The translations under genes and the position numbers were made by a program. Under the pieces are notes generated by a model. That model had not been told where the DNA came from and ran no database searches. It saw nothing but the letters and a program-made list of their open reading frames with translations. This document shows, in pieces, positions 13,481 to 27,700 of a stretch of DNA of 64,000 bases. This stretch comes from Euglena gracilis (Eukaryota > Euglenida > Euglenophyceae > Euglenales): NCBI GenBank assembly GCA_039621445.1, contig CP154954.1:58052701-58116700 (forward strand), written 5' to 3'. How positions within the stretch are numbered: position 1 is the stretch's first letter; every line of letters begins with the position of its first letter.

Positions 13481-15107
13481 TTACAGCATGTGACGCTTCT
13501 TCAGGCCACGGTACTTCCACCAGAGCCAGCAGCAGAGCCAAGCAGGTTTCAGTGAGGGGGTGGCAAGGGGCTTGTTCTTGCCAGTTGGGCCCCTTGCGGA
13601 AAGCAAGTTTCAGGCTTCGGGATCAGGCGACCCCAGAGTGGAGACTGTTTTAGACCTTGGGAATCCAGGGGATTTGAGGACCCACTTTGGGGGGTCGTTG
13701 TTTGGGGGGTTTGATTGGTTGTGTCTGATTGATCTTGGGCTGATGGGATTTTCTTGCTTTGAAGTGGAATGGGGGGCAAACTACAGGACCCACTGGGTCC
13801 GAACCCCAGGGTACCCCCTTCCCGAACACCCTGTGACCAGTTTTCGAGAATGTCCTGGCGTTTTCCATTAGAAAGAATGGATCCCAATTCCAAGCAAGGT
13901 GCTGACTGTTGGAGAGTGCTGCTGGGAAGTCACCTCAGCCAGATTTTCTTTCAAGGTCGACTCAGGGAGTTTTTTGAACGCCCTGGGAGAGAGCCAAGAA
14001 GTGTAAAAATGGTTTTTTATTTCCCCTAAAATTTTTTGACTGCCTGTCCAGTTCAGAAGGGGATTGCAAGGCATCATCGCAGGGTGTGACAGACCGCGAC
14101 ATTTTTCGCTGCTCTTTCTCGGCGCTGGCCACAAGAGCCCGGCCACAATGGCGGCCGAGAAGGCCAGGAAGGGGAGGCTGTAGGTGTGGGACTGCCCCTC
14201 CACCAGGTCCACGTGCGCCTGGATCTGGGCTTTGAGGATGCCGTCCAGCTTTTCAATGCGTTCCTCCAAACCCTCGGGGGCAGGTTGCTGCTGAGAGGTT
14301 ACCAGTGAGGGCCAGGGACACGCTGTTAAAAGGTTCGTTATATACTGTGATGCATTTCTCTGGGAGGCAATATCAGCGAGGCTGGACCCCACCCAGGTAT
14401 TGGGTGCACAAAACCCAACCAAAAAATTGGCAAAAAAAATGCCAAAAAAGAGATACACAGAGCATTCGCTGGAAAAAAAGAATTATTTGGAGAGAACACT
14501 ATTAAACAAAACATCTTGTCCATTTTTGATCGGGATCAGGAAGGACCATCTCCGACTGAGAGGGGAGTTCTTGGACAATGGGCAGAGATAGGAACCACTC
14601 CTGCCAAACCGTTAACCGAATCTTCCCTGGAGACTGACATCGATAAAGAATATGGACGGCACCAACGCATTCTCTTTTCAGCCTTGTTTCATCAAAACCA
14701 TCCACAAGCAGCCTTGGTGACACAGGATAACAGAATATTCAGTGATTTACCAAAATAGAAAAACATTATTTTTTGATGAGCTCCTCGTTCAAAATGAGTC
14801 ACAGTTGGATCTTTTACAAAATACAACAAATATGCAGATATCATCATCATCCTCATCCTCATCCTCATCTTCATTCATCAATTTCACCATCAGTATCGCT
14901 CGTGTCATCATTTTGTAATCTTCTCACAGTCATCTTGCGAACAATCACTAAAATACATCTCACGCACACCTTTGCCGGGCAAAACAAAACAACCTGAACT
15001 TGCAACACTTTCTCCAGGGAGCCAATGCGAGACTCAATTTGGTCAGTGTTGGCGTCATCCACCGCCTTCTGCAACTGCAGCAGTCGTTCCTCGAGCTGGC
15101 GGTGCAC
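13481..15107 (-). CDS. Second C-terminal module of the lectin receptor (alternative 3' end or partial duplicate)
   Basis: Downstream of the lectin stop lie three more exons on the same strand. 14994-15107 has acceptor cctcag and donor CAG/gttgtt, is phase 0 on both sides, and encodes a coiled coil starting VHRQLEERLLQLQKAV. About 14120-14290 has acceptor ctctcag and encodes another coil (GLEERIEKLDGILKAQIQ) followed by the hydrophobic segment SLPFLAFSAAIVAGLL. The last exon, 13481 to about 13545, ends WWKYRGLKKRHML and stop TAA. The tail resembles the upstream one (AYRKYYGLQKLHQY) and again has K at -5 and H at -3. Phase 0 at 15107 would accept splicing from the phase-0 end of the 18.2 kb exon, so mutually exclusive 3' ends are possible. 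A tandem duplicate lacking the lectin exons is the alternative. In another frame the last exon also reads as a leucine-rich segment, so its acceptor is uncertain. Confidence 0.6.
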
Positions 15108-15738
15108 CTGAGGAGACACAAATCATAGCACAAAGGGGAAGGTTTGCAGGGATATAAGGGGCAGGGTGCGGTGAGAAGGGTCAGGGGAGGGATCGATGGA
15201 CAGGACCGAGTACTCCACGAAAACAGCAGAGGAAAGCTCCACAGCATAGCCAATGATGCTGCAGATGAGGAAAAATTGTGGCATGAAAATATATGACTGC
15301 AAAATATAAAAAATAGGAACACACAAACAAACGCAAAGCAGACATGCACATAAATGGAAACACACTTTATGACTTGGACATATAGCTGAATGTTCACACA
15401 AATGAATGCATATATAAATGCAGTAGTGTGTGTACATTTGATGATTTTTCTCGTGGACATAAGCATAACATGAACAACTCATGTATTTGTCCATTAACAC
15501 AAAATCACATCCAAATACTTTAAACATGCAAATGCATGTTTTGTAAGCATAATTTAATTTCGCGCAATGTAAACACTTGACAAAACCTAAAAGTGGACTG
15601 TAGATGGACAAATCATGTGCCTTGAAGGACAAAGGTCATTGAGAGGACATCTTGAAAAAAATCCTGTGGGAATAACTTCTTCACTTGTCCTTCTGCTAAC
15701 AGGCAATTGAAGTGTGCAGCTTTGCCACAGCCCAGAGC

Positions 15739-18700
15739 TCAATATTGATGGAGTTTCTGCAGACCGTAGTACTTCCTGTACGCCAGAGCAAGGCTCAGTG
15801 CCATAAATGCACCGAGCAGCAAGAACGCCCCAGGGCCTCTGAGTTTAGGCCCATTCAGCTTTTTGTTTGCTAAAAAGGTTCTCCCCAACACCCACTGCTC
15901 GCATTCTCCTGAAGGTTGTATTCCAAATCCAAATTGCACTGTAGAAGTTGGCAGAAACGTCCAGAACCCTCAAGCCCAAAAGCTTGGGCGCTGTTCAAAA
16001 ATGCCGCGGCGGCATGTTTCAGGAAAGATCCCGACCCTGCCCTCGTGATGGGATGAGTGCTGCAGCGGCCCTGGCCGGCCCCCACCACGACCGGGCCTCC
16101 ACCGTCATCGCGACCACCGACTCCCCAATGCGGTCGTTCAGCTGGTCCTCCAGCCGCTGCAGCCGCTTCTGGACGATCTCCTCCACCCCCGTCTCCAGCA
16201 CCGTGATGCGCTCCTTGAGCCGCTCCGTCAGGCGGGTGCTGATCTGCCCCGCAACCACGGTGGAGCCGCTGTGGGAGCACCTATCAGGGGTATTTGTAAG
16301 ACCAGGGCAGGGTTCGATATAAGGACAGGTGGGGGGGGTCCGGACCCCCCCCCTGCGGGCCAGGAGGGGGGGGGGGGGGGGGGACACCCCCCTACCTAAA
16401 CAGTGGCGCGGTCTGGGTGACCGAAAAATTTTGACCCCCCAAAACGACCAAAAGTGCCATTTTGGACACTTTTTGGGCAAAAATGTGCCAAAAATGCAAA
16501 AATTTTCGGTGCAAAGCGCCAGAGGAAAAAATTGATCCTTTTGGGGGGGTCCCAGATACCGCCCCAGGGTCGGTCTGGACCCCCCTGCGGGCCAGGAGGG
16601 GGGGGGTGGGGGACACCCCCCACCTAAACCATGTACGCCCTCCTTATATCAAACCCTGACCAGGGGGGTCCCCCCCCACCCACCCTGGGGGGGTCCCGGG
16701 GGACCCACTCATGTTTCCCCGAAAATGGCCAAAAATCGCGAAATGCTAAAAATAGCACTTTTTCAAAAATTTTCGGTGCCGTAAAATATATCCCACCCCC
16801 CGGGGGGGGGGGGGGGCTCAGCTGGACCCACCCACCCTCCCCCCGGGGGTCCTCCAAGACTAAACCAAACCCCTGGCACCTACACCTGCATGTGAGGCAG
16901 GCAAAGGCATCGTCACCCCCCCCTTAAAGGAAGCCACACGCACGTTGGTGAAAATCTCAGGGGTGTGTTCAAGCTTCAGCCAAGGTTTGGGGATGCCATT
17001 CGGCATTTAGTCGAAACCCCAAGGGTGGTGCATCTGTTGGGGGGAGCTGCTAATGATGCTAATGGGGCAGGGGCTTCCATTCTTTGATCATTCTAACAAA
17101 CTCGTAACCAGGGCTGCAGATAGACTGCAACGGTTTAATCAAATTTAGCCATTTTGGGTTATTTATTTTCGTTTTGGGGGGGTATCAGCCATTTTCCTCA
17201 CCATTTTTGGCATTTTCAGCCTTTTATTGTTGCTTGTACCATTTTTAACCATTTTTGTGCCATGTTTTACAAAAAAAAAGAGCAGAATAAATTCTGATTC
17301 ATACAATCATTCCCATGCTCATGTGACCAAAGATCGCATCTAACCAGGGGAGTGGTCGTTGTGTAAGCCCGATATAGCAACCGGTTGCTTGTATTTAGTT
17401 GAATCCATTTAATGGCCCCAGGGACAGGAGTACGACTTAGAGGGAAAAAAAACCAGGAAGCCGTAATAATAATCACTTTTTCCCTGCAGCCAAGGACTGA
17501 CCCTTGGAGCACCAAGCCCATGCGGCCAAACCCACCCTCAAAATCCTGGAAAAAAACTACCTGAGTTGGCATTGCTTTCTTGCAAAAAATAAATAAGGGC
17601 ACCACGGTCGTCCGATACCATCCGTGGTGCTTCATGTTTCAATGTGTCCATGGTCTGCACCAAAGCAACCCTTGTGGGAGGTGGTTATAACAAACAGATC
17701 TTCCACCTGGAAGAAAAATTGCCACCTCCCACGACCCAGGGAACTGTGTATGATTACCCACCCTGCGGCTACGCCTTGCACTCCAGCGCACCAACTCGCG
17801 CTTGCATCGTCTTATGCACCTGATTGACGGGGACAGGGATGATTCTGATAGTGCAAAGCTGGGGCGGCACCAACGATGCAATACCCCTGGGGGCAGGGAT
17901 GCTTTTGGGAGATGGAAGAAAATTGGTTCCTCAGCACCAACTCCTCAGCAAAATCATCCCTGGCCGACTCACACGGGGGGGGGGGGGACAGGCAGGCAGC
18001 AGGCGGGAAAGCATGGGCGGCAGCGGAAGACGATATGGTTAGAGGGGGCCGTGCACAGGCCTCTAAGGCTGCTGTTGACAGGGCGTGCCGGTGGATGTCC
18101 AGAACGGGCCATTTTGACACAAAAAAACCAAAAAGGGATGATAGCAGTTTACAGACCATCGCGCCGGAGGCAAAGCGGCACAGTCACAGAGAAGGGGGGG
18201 AACCTGGGAATTCAGCTCTTCCTCCAATTTGGAGATGCGGCCCTCGGCTTGCATTTCCTGGTCTCGAAGCTGCTTCAGGTTCAGGGACTCTATGTCGCGC
18301 AATTGCTTGACGGGAGGTAAAAAAGATGGTAATGTGAAACTGCACAAGAGGGGTAAACAACAGGCTTTTTTTTTAAGTCAGCAGACCCCCCCCCGGGGGG
18401 GGAGGGGGGTGGGTGGGTGGGTCCGGGCCGGCCCCCCCCCCCGGGGGGGTCTCGCGCCGGAGGCGCTGGGTATACCTTTTCGGCGCTTCGCGCCGAAAAT
18501 TTTTGGAAATTGCCTTTAACGGGCCCGATTTTGGGGGGGCGGCGCCCGCCCCCCCCCCCCCGGGGGGTCCCGCGCCCCCCTGGGTGGGTGGGGAGGGACC
18601 CCCCTCCCCCCGGGGGTCTTAAAAAGAAGCCTGGTTTAGTAAACAAGGGATCTAAAGAAGAGGGTCAAGAGGGTCAAGAGGGTACTTTCAAAACAAAATC

Positions 18701-21700
18701 TTTGAAATTCAAAAATTTGGGACCTGTGAAAATAATGCTTTTGTGGGGGAGGAAGCGGTCAAATAAAAACCCGAAAATAAGAAACCTTCCCAAAATAAAT
18801 GGTGGTCTCATGTTCCATTGCATTTTCATCATTTCTCGTGCCCAAAATTTGTGATTTTTGGTAAATGTCAAAAAAAAAAAACGTCCATTGTCTCTGGATC
18901 TTTACAGTGCCAGTCTTACTTTGAATTTTTACTCAATCGGTCTGGGTGGTTCTTATTTTGGGGGGTCATTTGAGGAGGGGGTCATTTGAGGAGGGGATTC
19001 AACCTGGGCAGTTTGGGAAGGCCTGGTGGGGGGCGAACCTGGAAGTGGGGGTCACCCAATCCCACAATGGCAGTTTGCACGGAAAACCTCAACTAAAAAT
19101 CCTGCACGCCTGGAAGTCAAGGCAGGGTTGGATGGGATCAAAGCCCACCACCACCCAGAGGGCTTCCAGCATTCCTGTTCAGCCCTGGCTTTACCTGAAG
19201 TCGATAAAATATTAAGCACCTCTGTGATTTCAAGTGTCCTAAACCAGAAAGTCCGTCAGCTCTGCAGACGGCCGTCCAAGAGGAGAGAGAATAAAACCCT
19301 CCTAAGCACTTGTACGCTCCAGGGTCTGGATCCGGGTCTCCAGCGCTGCTGGCGTGGGTTGGCGCAGAGGGGGAAACCCAACTTACAGCCCTGCTCCCAT
19401 ACGGTGCAGGGCCGCACCCTGTCCCCCCAAAGCTGGCGGAAGCCGGATCAGACGCAACGCCAGCCCACGGCCCCCATCAGTTTCAGGGACAGGCTGTCCT
19501 CCAGCTTCTGGATGCGGTCCTGGGAGCGGGTCTCCTGCTGCCGCAGGGCGGGGGCAGGGCAGGCCGATTGCAGCAGAAAATGACAGAAAAATGATGCTTT
19601 TTGGGGCGCTTGTCGCCAAAGTGTTGTTTTGCGCCTCCCGGAGAAACTGCTGCATTTTACTCAGGTAAACCCCCCCCAATAGAAGCGTGGGGCCGCTGCA
19701 AGCGCGGCCCCCCCCCCCGCCACCGAAGGCGGCGGTCCACTACAAGCGCACCCCCCATTTGATCAGATTTTTAAAGGAAATCAACAAAAATCGGGCAGGA
19801 AGGGTCCAAATAGAAGCGCACCCTCGCCTTCGGAGGCGGCAATCCGCTATGAGCGCACCCCCGCTTCTATTACGGAGGGGGGGGGTTTACGGGAAAGCCT
19901 GGTAGGGGCTGGAGGTGTGGGGTTGGGGCCCCCCCTTCCACGCCATAGCAGTTCGCAAGAGAAAATCCCTTCGGTGTCGAAAAGTGAAAGGGTGTCCCCC
20001 ACCAGGACCACCAGGATGGAGGGGGGAGACTCCGTGGGGTGTCTGGAGAGTCCTGGGCGTGGATGTTGGTCTGCAAGCTTGCCTGCACCGCGGCCAGCTG
20101 GTGCTCCAGGTGCTGCACGAGGTGCTCCAGCGTGTTGCGGTCCGGCGTGGTGACGTCCTCGATGCCTGCAGTCTGGATGTCCTCGGCATAGGGGAAGACC
20201 TGGGGGGGGGGGACGGGGGACCACAAGGGGCCACAAGGGGCCTGTGGGGGCACGGGGGGACAGCCACATGAAGGTGAAAGGAAGGATGTCAATCTTCTAA
20301 CCATATGTGAGGCACCCAAAATCAACAGCAGAAAATCTTGTGAGGCAACCTTAGACGGCAAGGAATGTTCTTTCCGTTGAGTCACAAAATTTTGGCTATT
20401 TTAGTCAAAATGCGCATCTGCGCATTCCGGAATTGGAGTGCGCATGTGTGTATTCCGGATGGTTCTGTGCCTCTTCCAGATAGGGTGAAAACACCTCAAA
20501 ACAGTGCTGTTTTAGTTTAATATGACCAGCTCAACCCCTCAATTTCTGGTTTTGTTAACCCCCCCCCCAAATAATACCCCCAGGTATTATTTCTTCGCCC
20601 GAAATCCCGGCCTGAGAGGGTTATAGCTCCCCAAAATTTTCGAATTTTTTCGAAATCCCATAAGACCCAAAATAGCACCCAAAATCCCCTTTGTGGTCAT
20701 TTACTTTCTTTACTTTACTTTCATTTCACTTTCTCATTAAAATTAGCATTTTTGGAGGCTAGATGATCCAGAAAAATTGATTTTTTGGAATTCATTGTCA
20801 AAGACAGTTATTTTTTACCTACATTTTCAGGTCAAAATCCGGGTCGTCGGCCCGAAATTGTGGGGGGGGTATTAACTCAGTCACCGAAGTCCCGGCCCAG
20901 AGGGGTGGGGGTATTATTATTTTTGGGTGGGGGTATTATTTGGGGGGGGGGGTATTATTTGTGGAGGGTTTACATGCCATGCCGTTTGCAGCCGCTTTGC
21001 AACGATTGAAGTGCAGTGTGTGGCTGGACAAACAATCAGCACGCTCTGCATGGCTTGTGGAACACAGGTGACGCAGGCCAGCCTCAACCTGGATTTATCA
21101 CCGTGCGTTCACTGATGCGTGCTGATGGTTCCTGGCAATAGGATCTGGAGACCTGGGGGTGAGCATGGGAAAGAACTCCTTGCAGCCATGGACACACAGC
21201 CCTCCCAGGGGTGAAAACAACAGGAGTGCCAGAGAGCCCCACGCCTGGCAAATGCGCACCTGCAGAATGGACACACAGGCTGTGCGAAGGGGGAATGCGG
21301 GACTAGAATGCGCATGTGCGCACTCTTGAGGCTATTCGTTGAATGACTGGATGTGATTCTGGCTGCAGGAGAGCAGGGAGGAGGAGCACTGGGTATCCAT
21401 GAGAGTGCGCACCTGCGCATTCTGTAAGGGGACTGCGCAGGTGCATTCTCCGTGTTGTGGGGAGTTGTGTCTCGCACTCCAGAACCCAGTGCCAACACAG
21501 CAGGAGCAACCCCCCACCGGTACACTGGTGGGCTTTTTTCCTAGCAAATTCGGGGGCACCACTCCCAAAAAAAAAGGTCTGTAAACGTGTGGATTATTTC
21601 ACGATTGGTTGATTTATTGATTGTGAATGATTTCGCAATCCAAATGAGTTCAACAAAGCAAAAACCAATCATCAGTCCTTGCCCCAAAATTACTCTGGGC

Positions 21701-24700
21701 CAATGAGACCGTGAGTCAGGCATAAACACATCACAAAAAATTACTGCTAAAACCAGGAATGTTTTTGTTCTGCTTTTTCAGCACATTCCACTGTTTGTCA
21801 CACCGTGGGAAAACAGCAGAGAAAGGGACTTCAGTGCCAGAGGAAGTTCCTTGGTGACAGACACCCCAAATCCCAACTGTGGCCGGCAGTACTTCATGGC
21901 ATGAGGAACACGTCGGCGAATGCGCACATGCACAAAAAATCATCCTGAGCATTTCTTTAAGTTGCTGCCACACCGCCGAATTTCCACGCTCCCAATGGGC
22001 TTGCCTCCACCAACGCCATCTCCCCCCGCTAGCCTGACTTTGAAATCACACACGGCTTGGGTGTACACATCTGAGGCAGCCCTGGAGCGAAACATGGCAA
22101 AAGAGGACCACCACCTCTGGCCTTGTTGGCAACAAACGTCACCCACCACACAGAACCTTCTTGGGACAGGTACTCAGAATCGACACTCCAGCACTGAAAA
22201 CAACACCACCCCTGGCCGCTGTGAAGGCCAAAGAAAGCACATCTGCACACAGTTTCTCCATACACCCTGTCTGCAGAGGCTGCTGTCAGACACACAGCGG
22301 GGTGAATGCGCACCAGCGCAATCCCTTCTTGTTTTCCCCATTAACTGGTGGGAGGTTGCCACACAGGGCCATGCCAAACAACTCAGCACACAAGGCGGAA
22401 GCGCAGCGAAGGAGACACCCACCCTGCTCTGGCGGCATCCACCTGTGCCATGAGATGCCCCTGAATTTGCTAGCAAAAAAAAGGCCACCAGCGCACCGAT
22501 GGGGGTTGCTCTGCCCTGTGTTGGCACTGGGTTCTGGAGTGCGAGACACAACTCCCCACAACACGGAGAATGCACACCTGCCCACTTCCCCTTTTGGAAT
22601 GCGCAGGTGCGTACTCTCATGGATACCCAGTGCTCCTCCCCTTCTGCTCTCCTGCCTCAAGAGTGCGCACAGCGCATTCTAGTCCAGCATCCAACCTCAG
22701 AGAGGGGCCATTTTGAAGTTTTGGATGGTTAGTGTGGCTCCCAGGGGTGGTTGTGAGAAGGGGTACCGGTCTAAATGGTTAGAGTGGAAGGGAGGTTCTG
22801 TGCTGTGTTGGAAACAGGGCACGAGGGGGCACTAGCAAATGTTTGGGGTGTGCATGGAGTCTGCGTTCAGAGAGTGGTGGGGAGGGTATGCTTAAACCCA
22901 CAACGGATGCCTTTAGGGAAGGGCTTGGTGGCCTGCCTCAGGTGGCCTGCTGTTTGCATTCCACATTTGCTGTTTTGCACCCCTCTGCGACACATGCAGG
23001 CCACACAGGGGTTTTTTAAGACCGGGGGACCCACAAAAAATTGCTGGAAAAATCGCGAAAAGTGCTAAAAATAGCACTTTTTCGGCGCCTTCGGCGCCGA
23101 AAAGTATATCCCACCCCCCTCCGGGGGACCCCCCCCCCCCGGGGGGGGGCTCGGCCGGACCCACCCACCCTACCCCCCCCCTCCCCCCCGGGGGTCCACG
23201 ACTAAAAAAAACCCTGAGGCCACAGCATCCCTCCAGTCGTGCACAGCGTCTGCTCTGCATGCCCCTTCTGATAGGCACCACGGCACACCACCATTTGGGA
23301 CCACCGGGTTTGGGTATGACGATTGGTATTTGTGCCACTGGTTCCTAAAGTTTTCTGGTACCGCCTACTCTCCCCAGAACAACCCTCAAACACGACAAGA
23401 AAAGGCCGGGATGGGGAGGAGGTTGAGTGCCTGCGCAATCACTGGGCACCACAGAACAGGGGGGACGGTGGCAGGACCAAAGGTTTAAAACAACGTTTTG
23501 TGTCTCATTGACTTCAGCAGACGGGGGTTCCCCCCCCCCGGTCAGGGGAGGTGGTAACCACCATTTTCAAAACGAAAAAAGTCGGTTTACACAAAAAAAA
23601 AACATGGGGTCGACAGTAGTGGTCCCATTTTTGGTACCACAGGTTGAGGTGATGGCAACGCAGTTGGTCAAAAAAGAATGCGTCCGATAGTAATCCCCCT
23701 CCCCCACAAAGGCACAGACGAGGGATTGTCCACCAGGCAACCATTTTTTTTTTGGAAATGCTCACCAAACCAAACCGAAAGTCAACAAAATTATGCCCAC
23801 ACGCCCACCATCTCCCCCTCAAAAAAAGCCAAATTTGAAAGCAAAAGGCATGTCCTTTTTCCTTCTTCCACAAAACGCTTTGCTTTGTGGCATCCGGCCT
23901 TTGGCCGCCACGTAACCATTTCCGGCTTTTCTGCAAAAAATGTGGGGGGATGCAACTGGGGAAATATCACACAAGTCCTCCTCCCAAAACACGGCCCCTG
24001 GCCATGCCTGGAAGCATTGATCCCTCGTGGTTCTGGGAACTGCCTTCGAGCCCGGTGCATTATTTGAGAGGTCTGACCCCACAGGTCGGGGTAGCTCTTT
24101 TTAAAGCATAAAACAAAATAACGAGTTCTTTTTGAAGGAAAAAAACACCCAAAAAAACAGAAAAAAACAGAAAAATTTCATTGAAAAAAACTCATTATGA
24201 AACATTCAAACCATATTTCGAATCCTACTAAATTCAAAAAAAAAATGCCAAAAAACTGATCAAAAACCTCCAAAATTACAAAAAAAAATCGTATAATTGC
24301 AATTTTGTGACTTTTTCATTTTTTTGTGGAAAGACCTTTTGACAGAAATGATCCAGAAGTTGCCAAAACTGATTCAAAATATGAATTCAAAATATTTTTT
24401 GTGCAAAACCTCGTTTGTTAAATTAAAAAAAACAAAAAACTGCGTCTAAAAAAACAAGTTGCCAACTGTGGCCAAAAGATCTCTGTTTGACGTTGATGTT
24501 ATGCATATTATACAAATATTACCTTTGGCGAAAATTGCGGTAAAAAACACTGTCACAGTTCACAAAATTTGGTAAATCATTGAGTTTCGAAAAAAAAATA
24601 AAAAAACGACAAGATTTTGACAAGATTTTGATACTGGAATATAACGTTAGATTCCATTGAGATTGGACGTAAGATTCCATTGAGCCAAAGCACCTAAACC

Positions 24701-27700
24701 CCCCCACATAACCTGGCGGGCCCTTGCTCCTGGCAGTGGTCGAATTACTTGGCGGGGCAGGGGCAAAAAAGATGGTTCCAGTAACTTGGCACCCCCTTTG
24801 TAGGGGAATTCCTTTACGACACCGGGGGGCAGGGCCAAAAGTTGGTTCCAATAACCTGGCACCCTGCCAGGTTATTTGGGGGGGGGGGTAACGTCGGTGT
24901 GGTTCGCTGACAGCTGAAAAATATCTGTTTTATCTGTTGTTTTATCTGTTTCCCGACGACTTTGCATCCGACTTTGCAGTCCCCGTTTTGCTCTGCCCAT
25001 ATTCAAATCCATCAGGACCCACGGTAAACTAACACCAGTCCAGAATCACGGTTAAAAAAAATTCTGTAAAAAATTGGGTATTTAACCAAATTCATATTGG
25101 TGGAATTTCTTGGTACATTTGGAGGCTTTTTTTTTTGGAGGTTGTTGTGATTGGGCTTTGAATTTCTTGATTGCTTGATTTCGATTCATTGCAGTTCAAA
25201 TGCCAGTCAATGTCGCCAGTTGAAATCATAAGTGCGACAAGGTGCGGTTGAACCTTGTGGCAATGAGGGAAGCTGAATCTCACAAAGGTTGCAGCATATA
25301 TCTCATGTATTCATGATGTGGGATAAGTTTTTTTTATACTTAAGAGACCTTTTTTTACGCGTTTCCATTTAACAAGCCCTAATTCATGCAGGATGTAGCA
25401 AAAGGCATGCAATGTGCACAACAGAGCAGTGTCTAGATAAATATGAGGACCTACTTGGAACCCATGTGAAAACGTCGGTTCTGCACAAAAGCACCCTGCT
25501 CTACCACAGGGTTTCCCCGTGCCAAAAAGAAAAGACAAGCAACGTGGAAATCCAGACATTTGCTACTAAATTGAGTACAGTTCTTGGAAGGCAGTGTAAT
25601 ATGGTAATATGTCTGAATTCTTTGGGTCAACGAAATTGCAAAGTTGAATAGAGGGTGCATTATGCAATCAGTTGTGAAATTTAGTAAAATGTGCATTGTG
25701 GCAGAGTATTGCCGCACTCCCCAGGGATTTTTAAAGCGAGGAGGGTACCACCCTCCCTGGGGGTACTCCCTGTCCCAACCCCAGGGGGGGGGCATGGTAC
25801 TAAACCCCCCATGAATAGAAGCCCCACGAATAGAAACCCCCCCTCGGTTTTCGACCAACGTTCCGAATAGTGCCCCCCCCCCCGAATAGTTGGCCGCTCC
25901 CCGTGGGTTGTTTGTCAATTGAGACAGCAAGTGCTTTGGCTTCTTCAGCCATTGTTTAAATGAGGGTTGGGTGATTTTACGTTTTAATGATGCAATGCAT
26001 CCACAAGAGTAACATTTGCAGCAAATTTGACATGGTTTGGAAATGTAGGACATGTAGACCCACAAAGAAATTTATTCGATGATGCTAGGACCCCCTGGTT
26101 TCCGAATAGTGACCCCCTCCCCTGAACAGAAGCCCCATTCCGAACAGCAGCCCGGGGGCTTCTATTCAGGGGGATTTAAGTGAGGGGGGAGGAGAGAGGG
26201 TGGGCTGGACCATACCACTGCTTACCGACCCCCCCCGGGGGGGAGGAGGGTCATTTTCCACTGACAAAAAACCAGTCATTCACCATTCAAAAACCAGTCA
26301 CCCCTTCCCAGGGGGGGTCGGTCACTTTGGTCACTCGGCCAAAAATGGCTCAAAATCAATGGATTTTGACCAAAAACCCCAAAAAAATTCCGGCGCCTTT
26401 GGCGCCAGGCGGTCACTTTCGGCCAATCCTGGCCTACCCACCGTCAGGGGTTCTGGAGCCAAACACCAGTCAGTCACTCCGAAAAGTCACCCCCGGGGGG
26501 GGGGGGGGGCGGTCGGAAACACCTTAAGCAATGGTATGGTCTGGACCCCCTCTCCCATGTCAGAAAAAAAAACTGGCACAAAACGCCGGGAATTCTTTGG
26601 GCACAAGAGACCTAAAACCTTTTAAAAAAGATCAACAAAAATGTATATATGGCAAGAACTTAACTTACCTAGCCCGAAGTGCTGGGGAATAAAAATTTTG
26701 GTTCCAGGGGGTTCCTGCACCCCCAACCCGGTGGTCAGCCCCCCCCCCCCGGGCGTGGTCCGACCCCCTCCCCCTGCACAAAACCAACACTCACTTAATG
26801 CTAAGGGGGGGGAAGGGGGTCCCGGGGACACACTTTGGGGGGTCGGTGCAAAGTTTCAAAAATTGGAAACCCCCAGGGGGGACCCACTACCCACTCACCC
26901 AGCCCCCACCGACCACCTGATCCCCCTGTGGTCCAGGCTTCAAAAAAAATCCCTCTGACTTTGACAGGTAGCTGACATGTCCGCAGCTCACCTGGGGGGA
27001 GTTCGCGAAAAAAAGAGGTAAGGAGGGTTAGGACCCAGTGAAAGGGGAGGGGCCACCTAAATATTAGCTGACAAAAAAAATTTGGCGTGGCTGAAAGAGC
27101 CTCAAAATGATTAAAAACTTGGCTTGCACAAAAATGTGATTTTGTCGGGTTGCTGAATTTGGGCAAAGAAAGAAAATGCCAGAAAGAAAAAACTTGCCCT
27201 TCTGGGAGCCTGGTAAGATGGGGCCCTGTGGTCAAGGGGAATGGCACTCCCACTGGCTGAACCCCAGGCACTCTTCTGATGTCAAAGGGGGTTGTCGGTT
27301 GAATCTGGCAAAATCTTTGGATATCTGGAAAAAGGCATCCACCTTCAAAAAAAGGGGGGGGGCATTCTGCGCACAGGGATGCGAATTGTTGTCATTACAG
27401 AAAATTGTGATTGGCAGAGAGCAAGTAAGACCTTCAGCGACACCACATCATGGTTGTCTACGCGATTGCCATTGGTGGTCGCTGTGAAGCCAATCCTGAA
27501 AGAGAATGGAAACTGTGTGCTCTTTCAGCAATTTCACACCGCGAATACACCAAATAGAACATTTGCAACAAACAAACAAAATTTCATGGTCAGCGTGCAA
27601 CATCACTGCATGAAATATTTTGCTGAGAAGAAGCTCGATTTTGTTTGTTGAAACGAGGTTCTTTTCTGCCCGAAAAAGCCATAGGATCAAATGACCCAAA

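Noticed and set aside
13326-13541. Alternative frame of the terminal lectin exon (leucine-rich, then acidic)
   Set aside because: The other frame ends in a tail matching the upstream cassette (KYRGLKKRH versus KYYGLQKLH) and has its stop at the expected place.
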